Shown here piece by piece: positions 1-6,184 of a DNA stretch of 6,184 nucleotides (its first letter is position 1; every line of letters starts with the position of its first letter). Position numbers and translations under genes: made by a program. The notes under the pieces were generated by a model. That model was not told the origin of the DNA, searched no databases, and saw only the letters and a program-made list of their open reading frames with translations. Source of the stretch: an uncultured Bacteroidales bacterium (GTDB lineage: Bacteria > Bacteroidota > Bacteroidia > Bacteroidales > Muribaculaceae). The stretch is from contig USIN01000113.1 in NCBI GenBank assembly GCA_900554715.1, positions 1 to 6,184 of the forward strand. Direction: 5' to 3'.

Positions 1-605
1 AAACAGTCATTGCCCGACGCGCGGGCCGGAAACTCGACATAGGCGTCAGGTCCCTCGCCCATATCGACATGAGGGGCGAAAAGCTGCCGCGGGATATAAT
101 AGAAATTGTTCTGGGGCGAGAAGAACATCTCTTTGTTGTCATGCTCGCCGAGGTCTTCGATGCCGGCCGGTTTGACGTCTGAATGATACTGCCGTCCGAC
201 ATGGTTGGGCACGAAGTCGATCAGCACTTTCATTCCCGCGCGGTGAGTGCGCTTGACAAGGCTGACAAACTCGTCCATGCGGTGAGGCACGTCGACGGCC
301 AGATCAGGGTCGACGTCATAGTAGTCGGTTATGGCGTAGGGGCTGCCGGCGTGGCCTTTGATGACATGAGGGTTGTGGCGTGGTATGCCATATGCCGTGT
401 AGTCGGCGTCGTGGGCGTGTTCGATGATACCGGTATACCAGACATGGGTGAAACCCATCGTCTTGATTTCCTTGAGTATCGAGTCGTTGATGTCGTTTAG
501 CTTGCCCGACCGGTTCTGCTCGAGAGTGCCGTTGACAACAGGGTTCTGACAGTAGTTGGTGAATAGTCTCGGGAGTAGCTGATAGATGACCGGTTTTGTC
601 TGCAT
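1..605 (-). CDS. GH13 alpha-amylase-family glycoside hydrolase, N-terminal part (3' end beyond window)
   Basis: This is the first 201 codons of a glycoside hydrolase family 13 enzyme; the frame stays open through base 1, so the C-terminus is missing. GH13 enzymes cleave or transfer alpha-glucosidic bonds with a (beta/alpha)8 barrel. The start reads MQTKPVIYQLLPRLF, the usual first barrel strand. Residues 52-60 (FTHVWYTGI) form the next strand, followed by GSPYAITDYYDVDP (87-100). Conserved region I is DFVPNH at 130-135, whose Asp and His line subsite -1. A segment typical of Bacteroidales members follows (FSPQNNFYYIP, 162-172). The nucleophile Asp and acid/base Glu would lie in the missing part. 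No signal peptide is visible, which suggests a cytoplasmic enzyme acting on imported maltooligosaccharides or glycogen (inference). The ATG lies 3 bases after the patatin stop codon, so it is probably the last or a late gene of the same transcript. The exact subfamily and substrate cannot be decided from this portion. Confidence 0.9.
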   Translation of the reverse strand, partial: MQTKPVIYQLLPRLFTNYCQNPVVNGTLEQNRSGKLNDINDSILKEIKTMGFTHVWYTGIIEHAHDADYTAYGIPRHNPHVIKGHAGSPYAITDYYDVDPDLAVDVPHRMDEFVSLVKRTHRAGMKVLIDFVPNHVGRQYHSDVKPAGIEDLGEHDNKEMFFSPQNNFYYIPRQLFAPHVDMGEGPDAYVEFPARASGNDC

Positions 606-608
606 TGC

Positions 609-1442
609 TTAGATGTCGTTGGTGCTTTTGTCGGGATTCCACAGTCCGGCTTCGCGAAGGGCTTTGCGGGCATGGATATATCCGCTTGTAAAGACACTAT
701 TGATGTTTTTAAGGTTAAAGACTTTATAATGGGCGATCTCGGGTGTCGAGACCGAGATGTCGCAAAGATTCATGTCTGCGTTCTGATTGGCCTTGGCCAT
801 GAGGTTGTATGTGCGCATCGCCACATCGAGCAGCGACGACGGGTTGGCCCGCTGGTTGAGCGGACTGACGTTTACACCGATAAGGGTGTCGCATTTGTCG
901 CGTATGATCCAGGCGGGATGGTTGCGGAGAACGCCGCCGTCGACATAATTGACACCGTCGATGTTGACAGGCCGGAAGACTATGGGTATCGAGCACGACG
1001 CGAGCATGACCTCGCCTATAGGGCCGCGGTGAAACTCGGTGGCGACGCCGCGGTCGAAGTCGGTCACGCCGATATAGACGGGCATCGGCAGGTCTTCGAG
1101 TCTGGTATAGTCGCCGATGGCTTTCATTATGAATTTCTTGAATTTCTCGGCCGAAAGTATTCCTCCCTGACCGAGGCTGAGCGTCGTGAAGTCGCTCATG
1201 CCGGCTTTGCTGAAGAGGTGGGGTATCTCGATAGGCTTTATGCCTGCGGCATACAGTATGGCGACGACTGACCCGGCGCTGACCCCGGCGACTATGTCGG
1301 GCTTGAGTCCGGCCTCCTCGATAGCCATCAGGGCGCCTGCGTGTGCAAAACCGCGCGCGCCGCCGCCGCTGAGCGCCACGCCGAGTTTGTAGGGGCGTCG
1401 GCGGTTGTCGAGAGGTCTGTCGGTCGTTTTATCGTCGTTCAT
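609..1442 (-). CDS. Patatin-like phospholipase family protein (RssA/NTE type)
   Basis: This is a patatin-fold serine hydrolase with a Ser-Asp dyad, a family that hydrolyses acyl esters of phospholipids or related lipids. In the 277-residue form the glycine-rich oxyanion loop is GGGARG at 26-31, the nucleophile elbow is GVSAG at 53-57 (Ser55), and the catalytic Asp is in DGG at 168-170 (Asp168). All key residues are present, so it should be active. There is no signal peptide or membrane helix, so it looks like a small cytoplasmic or membrane-associated bacterial patatin. It lacks the C-terminal outer-membrane (BamA-like) barrel found in larger Bacteroidota patatins. The start is uncertain. ATG at 1442 leaves a 13-base gap after the cyclo-ligase stop, with A-rich sequence upstream. 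An in-frame ATG at 1502 would add 20 polar, low-complexity residues and overlap the upstream gene by 47 bases. I prefer 1442. The TAA stop is 3 bases before the GH13 gene. The physiological lipid substrate is unknown. Confidence 0.9.
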   Translation of the reverse strand: MNDDKTTDRPLDNRRRPYKLGVALSGGGARGFAHAGALMAIEEAGLKPDIVAGVSAGSVVAILYAAGIKPIEIPHLFSKAGMSDFTTLSLGQGGILSAEKFKKFIMKAIGDYTRLEDLPMPVYIGVTDFDRGVATEFHRGPIGEVMLASCSIPIVFRPVNIDGVNYVDGGVLRNHPAWIIRDKCDTLIGVNVSPLNQRANPSSLLDVAMRTYNLMAKANQNADMNLCDISVSTPEIAHYKVFNLKNINSVFTSGYIHARKALREAGLWNPDKSTNDI

Positions 1443-1455
1443 GGATGCCGTTGTT

Positions 1456-2013
1456 TTAGTGTTTTCGACGGGCTCGGATGACGCCGTGTTCGGTGATGAC
1501 ATAATCGAGTGTCACGTCATGAGGTTCGGCGTCAATTTCATCGACGAGCTGGAAGCCGTAGCCTACACCAATCTTTATCGCCCGTGTTTCGGCGAGAAGT
1601 CGGTCATAGTAGCCTTTGCCGCGTCCTACGCGGTTGCCGCAGCGGTCGAAAGCCACTGCTGGCACGACCACCATGTCTATATCAGAGATATCGGTCGTGT
1701 CATCGCCGCCCGGCTCCTCGATTCTGAACGCGCCGAGGTGGAGCGACGAGCGGTCGTAGGGAAGTATCTCGAGATTGAGGCCGTTGACACGCGGCAGAAA
1801 GAAACGCTTGCGTGTATGCCATTTGTCGATGAAGTCGAGGGTCGAGAGTTCGTCGGGGAGCGAGTGGTAGAGGAGTATGTTGTCTGACAGGACAAAAGCC
1901 GCCGTCTTCTCGAGCATGTCGAAGACGGCCGAAGCCGCGCTACGGCGTTCGTCTTCGTCAAGCATGCTTTTGTGTGTCTTGACTTTGAGTCTGATCTGTT
2001 CTTTATTCATCAT
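1456..2013 (-). CDS. 5-formyltetrahydrofolate cyclo-ligase (MTHFS)
   Basis: This enzyme converts 5-formyl-THF to 5,10-methenyl-THF using ATP in the cytoplasm, recovering a stored or inhibitory folate into the one-carbon pool. The product is 185 aa, normal for the family. The hallmark is the phosphate-binding signature GRGKGYYDR at 130-138, preceded by the strand MVVVPAVAFD (114-123). An FFLPRV segment at 71-76 is the usual substrate-side motif, and the C-terminal GVGYGFQLV (149-157) is also typical. The open frame extends upstream to 2112, but those 33 residues are basic, lie inside the end of the protease gene, and have no counterpart in the family. The start is therefore ATG at 2013, which overlaps the protease TGA as ATGA. 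A second ATG follows directly at 2010. An A-rich stretch precedes the start, with no Shine-Dalgarno sequence. The 4-base overlap suggests translational coupling. The gene is often named fau, ygfA or yqgN; the symbol is left blank because no single name is settled. Confidence 0.95.
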   Translation of the reverse strand: MMNKEQIRLKVKTHKSMLDEDERRSAASAVFDMLEKTAAFVLSDNILLYHSLPDELSTLDFIDKWHTRKRFFLPRVNGLNLEILPYDRSSLHLGAFRIEEPGGDDTTDISDIDMVVVPAVAFDRCGNRVGRGKGYYDRLLAETRAIKIGVGYGFQLVDEIDAEPHDVTLDYVITEHGVIRARRKH

Positions 2014-3659
2014 TTGGTCTTTTTTGCGTCTGAAGCGTCTTTGGCTGTTCCGAAACTGACGGGCACCGATGCCTCGCCTTTCCCGATAAGCCTCAGGGCC
2101 TCTTTGACGCATGTGTCGTCGGAGTTGTATATTTCATAAAAAGCGTTCATGCCGAGAATGTCGCGGGCGATGAGGGCTTTCAGTTGATTAACAATCAATG
2201 AAGACGAAATGTTGATATAATAGGGCCGTGCTGCGATGCCATGCTGCACGGCATACCTTACGAACGAGTAGAGCAGATTGCTGTCAGAGGGCAGGAGTTT
2301 CATCAGTTCGGCTACATTGCGCGCCTTTGAGAACTGTTCGCGGTTGAGGTCGGCTGTCTCGTAGGCAAAGCGGTTGAGAAGACCTGCGTTGGAAACATTA
2401 ATGTAATATGACGAGACGCCCGATGTGTCCGAGGGCACGAAGAGGTCGGGGACGATGCCGCCGCCGCCATAGACTTCGCGGCCGTTGTCGGTGCGGTAGA
2501 CAGAGTCGCGCCTGAGTTTCATGCTGTCGGCGCTGAATATCTCGCCACGGTTATAGCGTTCGACGATCTCGCCCTCGTATGAGTCGATGTCGCCGCGCTC
2601 GAAGTCTTTCTGGATGCAGCGTCCCGACGGGGTGTAATACCGCTGGACTGTGAGGCGGATCTCGCTCGAGTCGGGCAGCAGAACGGGTCGCTGGACAAGA
2701 CCTTTGCCGAAAGTGCGGCGTCCGACGATGAGACCGCGGTCGTGGTCCTGGATGGCTCCTGAGAATATCTCGCTCGAGCTGGCGGTGAATTCGTCGACAA
2801 GTACCACGAGGCCCATATCGCCGAAAGCACCGGTGCCGTCGGCAAGCACCATCGAGTTGTCGGAAGGTTTGCGGCCGCGTGTCTCGACGATGTTGAGACC
2901 GGGTGCGAGGAACTCGTTGGCCATGAAGATGGCCGGTTCCATATATCCGCCCGTGTTGCCGCGCAAGTCTATGATGAGATTGGTGGCGCCGTGATAGCGC
3001 AGGTCGCCGATGGCCTGGAGGAATTCGGGATAGGTGTTTCGGGCGAATTTGCCGACTTTGACGTAGCCGACACTGTCGTTGAGCATAAATTTGGCGTCGA
3101 CGGATGTCACGGGTATGTCGCCGCGCTCGATGACAAATTCGAGAGGCTTGGCTGTGTTGAATCGTTTGACCGTAATCTTGACATCAGTGCCTTTGGGACC
3201 GCGAATTTTCGACGCGACGGCGTCCATGGTCATCTTCTTGCCGGCTATGTCGACGCTGTCGACAGCGATTATGCGGTCGCCGGGATGAAGACCAACTTTT
3301 TCAGACGGGCCGCCCGAGATGACTTCGATGACGCAGACGGTGTCGTTGAGCATCTGGAACTGTATGCCGATGCCGCTGAACGAGCGGTCGAGCTCAGAGT
3401 TGACTTTCTCGAGCTCGTCGCGCGGGATATAAGTCGTGTGAGGGTCGAGGCAACGCAGGATATTGGGAATAGTCGCCTCAACGAGGCTGTCAAGCGCGAT
3501 CTCGTCGACATATTCGTCCTCGATGATGTCGAAGACTGTGTTGAGTTTGGTGCGCTCGGGCGTCAGGTCATTGCCCCCGGCGAGTGTATATCCGATCCAA
3601 ATGCCTCCGGCTATGAGAGCCGCGAAAATCAGAGGCAGCCATTTGTTGAGTCTGTTCAT
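2010..3659 (-). CDS. S41 family carboxy-terminal processing peptidase (CtpA/Prc type) with PDZ domain
   Basis: This is a 549-residue serine protease of the tail-specific family, which trims or degrades periplasmic proteins from C-terminal ends recognised by a PDZ domain. An N-terminal hydrophobic segment at about 8-28 looks like an uncleaved signal anchor, placing the enzyme in the periplasm on the inner membrane. Residues 35-90 form the N-terminal helical region. The PDZ domain spans about 95-180, with GIGIQFQ at 97-102 and GLHPGDRI at 123-130. The peptidase core follows, with LIIDLRGNTGG at 228-238, the nucleophile in TASSSE (Ser294 by family spacing) and the general base in FGKG (Lys319). 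The 25-residue Ser-Lys spacing matches the known catalytic dyad of CtpB and D1 protease. A C-terminal extension at about 410-549 is mostly helical and is common in Bacteroidales members. The ATG at 3659 overlaps the dCMP deaminase TAA as TAATG, and the stop overlaps the cyclo-ligase start. The specific substrates are unknown. Confidence 0.96.
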   Translation of the reverse strand: MNRLNKWLPLIFAALIAGGIWIGYTLAGGNDLTPERTKLNTVFDIIEDEYVDEIALDSLVEATIPNILRCLDPHTTYIPRDELEKVNSELDRSFSGIGIQFQMLNDTVCVIEVISGGPSEKVGLHPGDRIIAVDSVDIAGKKMTMDAVASKIRGPKGTDVKITVKRFNTAKPLEFVIERGDIPVTSVDAKFMLNDSVGYVKVGKFARNTYPEFLQAIGDLRYHGATNLIIDLRGNTGGYMEPAIFMANEFLAPGLNIVETRGRKPSDNSMVLADGTGAFGDMGLVVLVDEFTASSSEIFSGAIQDHDRGLIVGRRTFGKGLVQRPVLLPDSSEIRLTVQRYYTPSGRCIQKDFERGDIDSYEGEIVERYNRGEIFSADSMKLRRDSVYRTDNGREVYGGGGIVPDLFVPSDTSGVSSYYINVSNAGLLNRFAYETADLNREQFSKARNVAELMKLLPSDSNLLYSFVRYAVQHGIAARPYYINISSSLIVNQLKALIARDILGMNAFYEIYNSDDTCVKEALRLIGKGEASVPVSFGTAKDASDAKKTK

Positions 3660-4093
3660 TATTGTAGATCTGAAAGATGGACGCAGTCGACGCCTGCACG
3701 TTCGAGCAGGTCGATGCCGTCGCTGATGCGATAGAGTTCATTGTAGACAACGCGCCTGATGCCCGACTGGATAATGAGTTTGGCACATTCGAGGCAGGGC
3801 GATGCCGTGACATAGAGCGTGGCGCCGTCGCTCGAGTTGTTGCTGCGAGCCACTTTTGTTATGGCGTTTGCCTCGGCGTGGAGCACGTATGGCTTGGTAA
3901 GGCCGTTTTCGTCCTCACACACGTTTTCGAAGCCCGACGGAGTGCCGTTGTAGCCGTCTGAGATAATCATCTGGTTCTTGACGATGATGGCTCCGACTTT
4001 ACGGCGCACGCAATAAGAATTTTCGGCCCAGATGGTGGCCATGCGCAGGTAGCGTTTGTCGAGAATTTCCTGTTTTTCGTTAATCTGGCTCAT
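3659..4093 (-). CDS. dCMP deaminase (ComEB-like cytidine/deoxycytidylate deaminase)
   Basis: This is a zinc-dependent deaminase that converts dCMP to dUMP, feeding thymidylate synthesis in the cytoplasm. The protein is 144 aa, typical of bacterial dCMP deaminases. The zinc site is complete: HAE at 72-74 gives the His ligand and catalytic Glu74, and PCLEC at 99-103 gives Cys100 and Cys103. The family's substrate loop, GYNGTPSGF (47-55), is also present and separates it from tRNA adenosine deaminase and cytosine deaminase. Another zinc deaminase (for example a RibD-like domain) is unlikely given length and motifs. It is the first gene after the promoter at about 4125-4155, with a leader of roughly 25 bases and no Shine-Dalgarno sequence. 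It overlaps the next gene by one base (TAATG), so the two are probably co-translated. Regulation by dCTP/dTTP is known in some family members but cannot be judged here. Confidence 0.95.
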   Translation of the reverse strand: MSQINEKQEILDKRYLRMATIWAENSYCVRRKVGAIIVKNQMIISDGYNGTPSGFENVCEDENGLTKPYVLHAEANAITKVARSNNSSDGATLYVTASPCLECAKLIIQSGIRRVVYNELYRISDGIDLLERAGVDCVHLSDLQ

Positions 4094-4111
4094 GAGGCAC
4101 GTTGCGACGAT

Positions 4112-4166
4112 TGAGATTATACGGCAAAGTTAAACAATTCTTTTTGTTCGTCAAAATCTAATCTCA
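4112..4166. repeat. Perfect 8-bp inverted repeat flanking the operon promoter
   Basis: On the plus strand, TGAGATTA at 4112-4119 has its exact reverse complement TAATCTCA at 4159-4166. The arms are 39 bases apart and lie on either side of the -33 and -7 boxes; the downstream arm sits on the predicted transcription start. The loop is too long for a terminator. The pair could be two half-sites for a regulator that loops or cooperatively covers the promoter, or it could be chance: by rough estimate an 8-bp inverted pair is expected in a few percent of gaps this long. Confidence 0.45.
4125..4155 (-). promoter_or_regulatory. Bacteroidota-type promoter (-33 TTTG, 19-base spacer, -7 TAACTTTG) for the five-gene operon
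   Basis: Read on the minus strand, TTTG at 4155-4152 is followed by exactly 19 bases and then TAACTTTG at 4132-4125. This matches the known Bacteroides primary sigma factor consensus TTTG-N19/21-TAnnTTTG at every fixed position. Transcription would start about 5-9 bases downstream, around 4116-4120, giving a leader of roughly 25 bases before the dCMP deaminase ATG at 4093. An E. coli-like TATAAT is also present at 4121-4116, at the expected start-site position rather than at -10, and is probably incidental. The spacer contains the short inverted repeat AACAA-N6-TTGTT (4148-4133), a possible small operator. Confidence 0.8.
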
Positions 4167-4170
4167 TTTG

Positions 4171-6184
4171 TCACAGCAGTTGTGCGGTCTGATAGACGAT
4201 GAATGCCACAATCCATGCGAAGACGGTGTTATAGATGACGCTGAAGGCTCCCCAGCGCCATGAATGTGTCTCGCGGACTATGGCGACGACTGTGGCGATA
4301 CACGGGCAGTAGAGCAGGATGAAGAGCATGAAGCTGAGGGCCGACGCGGGGGTGAAATCGGGCTTGCCGGTGACGGGCGAGGGGGCTGTCAGACGGTCGC
4401 TCAGACGACCTTCTGAAACTGCTTCGTTGTTTGTATATAGTACGCCGAGTGTCGAGACGACAATCTCTTTGGCGGGTACTCCGGCGAGGGTCGCTACTGA
4501 TGCGCGCCAGTGGAATCCGAGCGGTTCCATGACAGGGTTGATTGCTTTGCCCATCATCTCGAGGTAGGAGTCTCTTGTGGTGTCGATGGCGGTGTTTTCG
4601 GCCGCCGGCTGATTTGCGTCTGTCCCGTCGTGGCGTGGGAAATAGTTGAGAGCCCAGACGATGATGCTGGCTATCAGAATAGTGCCGCCCATTTTCTTGA
4701 GGTACTGCACGCCTTTGCTCCATGTGTGGATGACCATGGCGCGCGCGGTCGGCATGCGGTAGGGCGGCAGTTCCATTACAAATGGAGTCTCGTCGCGTTT
4801 GAAAAGGAATTTTCTGAGCAGACGCGCGGTTATCACGGCGGCGATGATGCCGGTCATGTAGATGGCCATGAAGACGAGCGCTGCATGAGCCGAGAAGAAT
4901 GTGCCAATGAGCAGAACGTAGATTGGCAGACGCGCCGAACATGACATGAACGGATTGATAAGTATGGTTATCAGCCGGCTCGAGCGGCTCTCGATGGTGC
5001 GTGACGATACGATGGCCGGAACGTTGCAGCCGAAGCCCATGACAAGCGGGATGAACGATTTGCCGTGGAGGCCGATGCGGTGCATCACCTTGTCCATTAT
5101 GAATGCGGCGCGGGCCATATAGCCCGAGTCTTCCATAAACGAGATACAGAAATATAGTATGAGGATGTTGGGCAGGAACACGATGACGCCGCCGACGCCG
5201 CCGATGATGCCGTCGGCGCTAAGGTCTTTTAGCATGCCGTCGGGCATAACTTCGGCGACGAACGAACTGAGCGCCGCGACGCCGTTTTCAATCCACTCGA
5301 CCGGATATGCGCCGACAAAAAATGTCGCCCAGAATATGAAGAACATGATGGCGAAAAAGAGCGGTATGCCGAAGAGTTTGTTGGTGACAAAGGCGTCGAT
5401 GATGCGGGTGCGGCCGTCGTTGTGGGCCGATGGGGCCGACATGGTCTCGGCAAGCGCTCCGGCGATGAATCCGTATTTTTCGGCTGCGATAGTCGATGAC
5501 ACATCTTCGTCTGTGATTTCTTCGAGCTGGGCTTTGAGCCGGTCGCGCAGAAGCAGCAGGGAGGTGCCGCCGGGGAGGGCGCGGACAGCTTTTTCGGCTT
5601 CGCTGTCACCTTCGAGAAGCTTGATGGCGATGTATCGCGGCGAGAAGTGGCGGCCTATCTTGTCGTCGGCCTTTATGGCGTCGATGAGTTTTCTGACTGC
5701 GCCTTCGATGTCGTTGCCGAGGCTGACGTGGACGTGTCTGACCGATGAACTGCGCCCTTCGTAGACCGATATTATTTCGTCGAGCAGCCGGTTGACACCT
5801 TCGCCGTTTTTGGCGACTATGGGCATCATCGGAACGCCGATCATGTCGCCGAGGGTCTCATAGTCGAGAGTTACGCCGCGGTTGCGCAGTTCGTCATACA
5901 TGTTAAGCGCGATGACCATGCTGCGGTCCATGTCAATCAGCTCTGTCGTCAGATAGAGATTGCGTTCGAGATTCGAGGCGTCTACGACGTTGACGATGAC
6001 ATCGGGCGTGTAGTCGCGGAGGTATGTCCGTACATACAGTTCTTCGGGAGAATAACATGCGAGAGAGTATGTGCCCGGCAGGTCTACTATGTTGAATTTA
6101 TATCCGTTGTATTCAAATTTACCTGACTTGGCGTCGACGGTTACACCGCTGTAGTTGCCTACGTGCTCTCTCATGCCCGAGAGA
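4171..6184 (-). CDS. feoB: Ferrous iron transport protein B, 5' end beyond window
   Basis: FeoB is the GTPase-coupled inner-membrane Fe(II) importer. An internal ATG at 6174 exists but is not the start: the frame continues upstream to the edge (Leu-Ser-Gly before Met), matching the switch I region of FeoB, and the G1 P-loop must lie further out. Counting from that Met, the G2 Thr is in GVTVD (10-14), G3 is DLPG (31-34), G4 is NMYD (91-94), and G5 is around VAKNG (120-124). A helical GDI-like domain spans about 140-235. The membrane part carries the first Gate motif GFGCNVPA (380-387), CSARLPIY (412-419), GVPAKEIVVS (565-574) and the second Gate motif CPCIAT (623-628). About nine hydrophobic segments run from residue 267 to 664. 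Gate cysteines Cys383, Cys623 and Cys625 are all present. The protein ends in a short hydrophobic tail with no FeoC-like domain. Many Bacteroidota FeoB proteins carry an N-terminal FeoA fusion, which cannot be judged here. Confidence 0.97.
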   Translation of the reverse strand, partial: LSGMREHVGNYSGVTVDAKSGKFEYNGYKFNIVDLPGTYSLACYSPEELYVRTYLRDYTPDVIVNVVDASNLERNLYLTTELIDMDRSMVIALNMYDELRNRGVTLDYETLGDMIGVPMMPIVAKNGEGVNRLLDEIISVYEGRSSSVRHVHVSLGNDIEGAVRKLIDAIKADDKIGRHFSPRYIAIKLLEGDSEAEKAVRALPGGTSLLLLRDRLKAQLEEITDEDVSSTIAAEKYGFIAGALAETMSAPSAHNDGRTRIIDAFVTNKLFGIPLFFAIMFFIFWATFFVGAYPVEWIENGVAALSSFVAEVMPDGMLKDLSADGIIGGVGGVIVFLPNILILYFCISFMEDSGYMARAAFIMDKVMHRIGLHGKSFIPLVMGFGCNVPAIVSSRTIESRSSRLITILINPFMSCSARLPIYVLLIGTFFSAHAALVFMAIYMTGIIAAVITARLLRKFLFKRDETPFVMELPPYRMPTARAMVIHTWSKGVQYLKKMGGTILIASIIVWALNYFPRHDGTDANQPAAENTAIDTTRDSYLEMMGKAINPVMEPLGFHWRASVATLAGVPAKEIVVSTLGVLYTNNEAVSEGRLSDRLTAPSPVTGKPDFTPASALSFMLFILLYCPCIATVVAIVRETHSWRWGAFSVIYNTVFAWIVAFIVYQTAQLL

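Larger units (their letters stand above)
4094..4170. other. AT-rich intergenic region between feoB and the dCMP deaminase operon
   Basis: This 77-base gap is the only intergenic space of any length in the window and is clearly richer in A and T than the flanking genes. It contains a minus-strand promoter and two inverted repeats, listed separately. I see no stable GC-rich hairpin followed by a T run after the feoB stop, so an intrinsic terminator for feoB is not evident. Some read-through from feoB into the downstream operon is possible. Confidence 0.8.

Noticed and set aside
672..1271. A 199-codon plus-strand open frame opposite the patatin gene
   Set aside because: The opposite strand encodes a complete patatin domain with its catalytic residues. 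The plus-strand translation is rich in Val, Asp and Arg, as expected of a shadow frame.
1405..1887. A 160-codon plus-strand open frame opposite the cyclo-ligase
   Set aside because: It is a mirror of the cyclo-ligase coding sequence with no recognisable domain and no promoter of its own.
2014..2112. 33-residue N-terminal extension of the cyclo-ligase frame
   Set aside because: It overlaps the end of the protease gene, is unusually Arg-rich and has no match in the family; the ATGATG at 2013-2008 is the natural start.
2991..3734. A 247-codon plus-strand open frame opposite the S41 protease
   Set aside because: It is antisense to a protease whose motifs are all intact, resembles no family I recognise, and fits a shadow frame from GC-biased codon use.
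4116..4121. Minus-strand TATAAT resembling an E. coli -10 box
   Set aside because: The host looks like a Bacteroidota member using TAnnTTTG, which is present just upstream at correct spacing; this sequence coincides with the predicted start site.
5159..5764. A 201-codon plus-strand open frame opposite feoB
   Set aside because: It is rich in Ser, Met and Pro, as expected from the complement of a membrane-protein gene, and the feoB frame is clearly the coding one.
6114..6121. Minus-strand TAAATTTG, a match to the -7 promoter box
   Set aside because: It lies inside conserved feoB coding sequence near the G2 region, and I see no reason to expect a promoter there.
1..6184. Frequent GTCGA, TCGTCG and CTCGAG words across the window
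   Set aside because: They are spread within genes and follow from preferred codons for Asp, Glu and Arg; they show no array, spacing or clustering.

Overview
The window is a densely coded stretch of bacterial chromosome with every recognisable gene on the minus strand. It most likely comes from the Bacteroidales, and from a fairly GC-rich lineage such as Muribaculaceae (the family is inference). Three things support this. The only clear promoter matches the Bacteroidota consensus (TTTG, 19 bases, TAnnTTTG) rather than the E. coli type. No start codon has a convincing Shine-Dalgarno sequence. The proteins resemble Bacteroidales versions of their families.

Read in the direction of transcription, from high to low coordinates, the window begins with most of FeoB, the ferrous iron transporter (4171-6184). 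Its N-terminus, including the first GTP-binding motif, lies beyond the window edge. A 77-base AT-rich gap follows (4094-4170), which holds the promoter and two small inverted repeats. Five tightly packed genes come next: a dCMP deaminase (3659-4093), a membrane-anchored S41/CtpA-type protease with a PDZ domain (2010-3659), 5-formyltetrahydrofolate cyclo-ligase (1456-2013), a patatin-like phospholipase (609-1442, possibly starting at 1502), and the first 201 codons of a GH13 alpha-amylase-family enzyme (1-605), cut by the left edge.

The junctions in the five-gene run are a 1-base overlap (TAATG), a 4-base overlap (ATGA), a 13-base gap and a 3-base gap. It therefore looks like one transcript from the promoter near 4125-4155, with translational coupling. 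Two members fit together biochemically: dCMP deaminase supplies dUMP for thymidylate synthesis, and the cyclo-ligase returns 5-formyl-THF to the one-carbon folate pool that thymidylate synthase uses. The protease, lipase and amylase have no obvious shared pathway with these, and the operon looks like a housekeeping assortment.

I found no mobile element, CRISPR array, tRNA, rRNA or defence system, and no undescribed system. The long plus-strand reading frames are shadows of the minus-strand genes. The most interesting item is the small promoter region and its nested inverted repeats.
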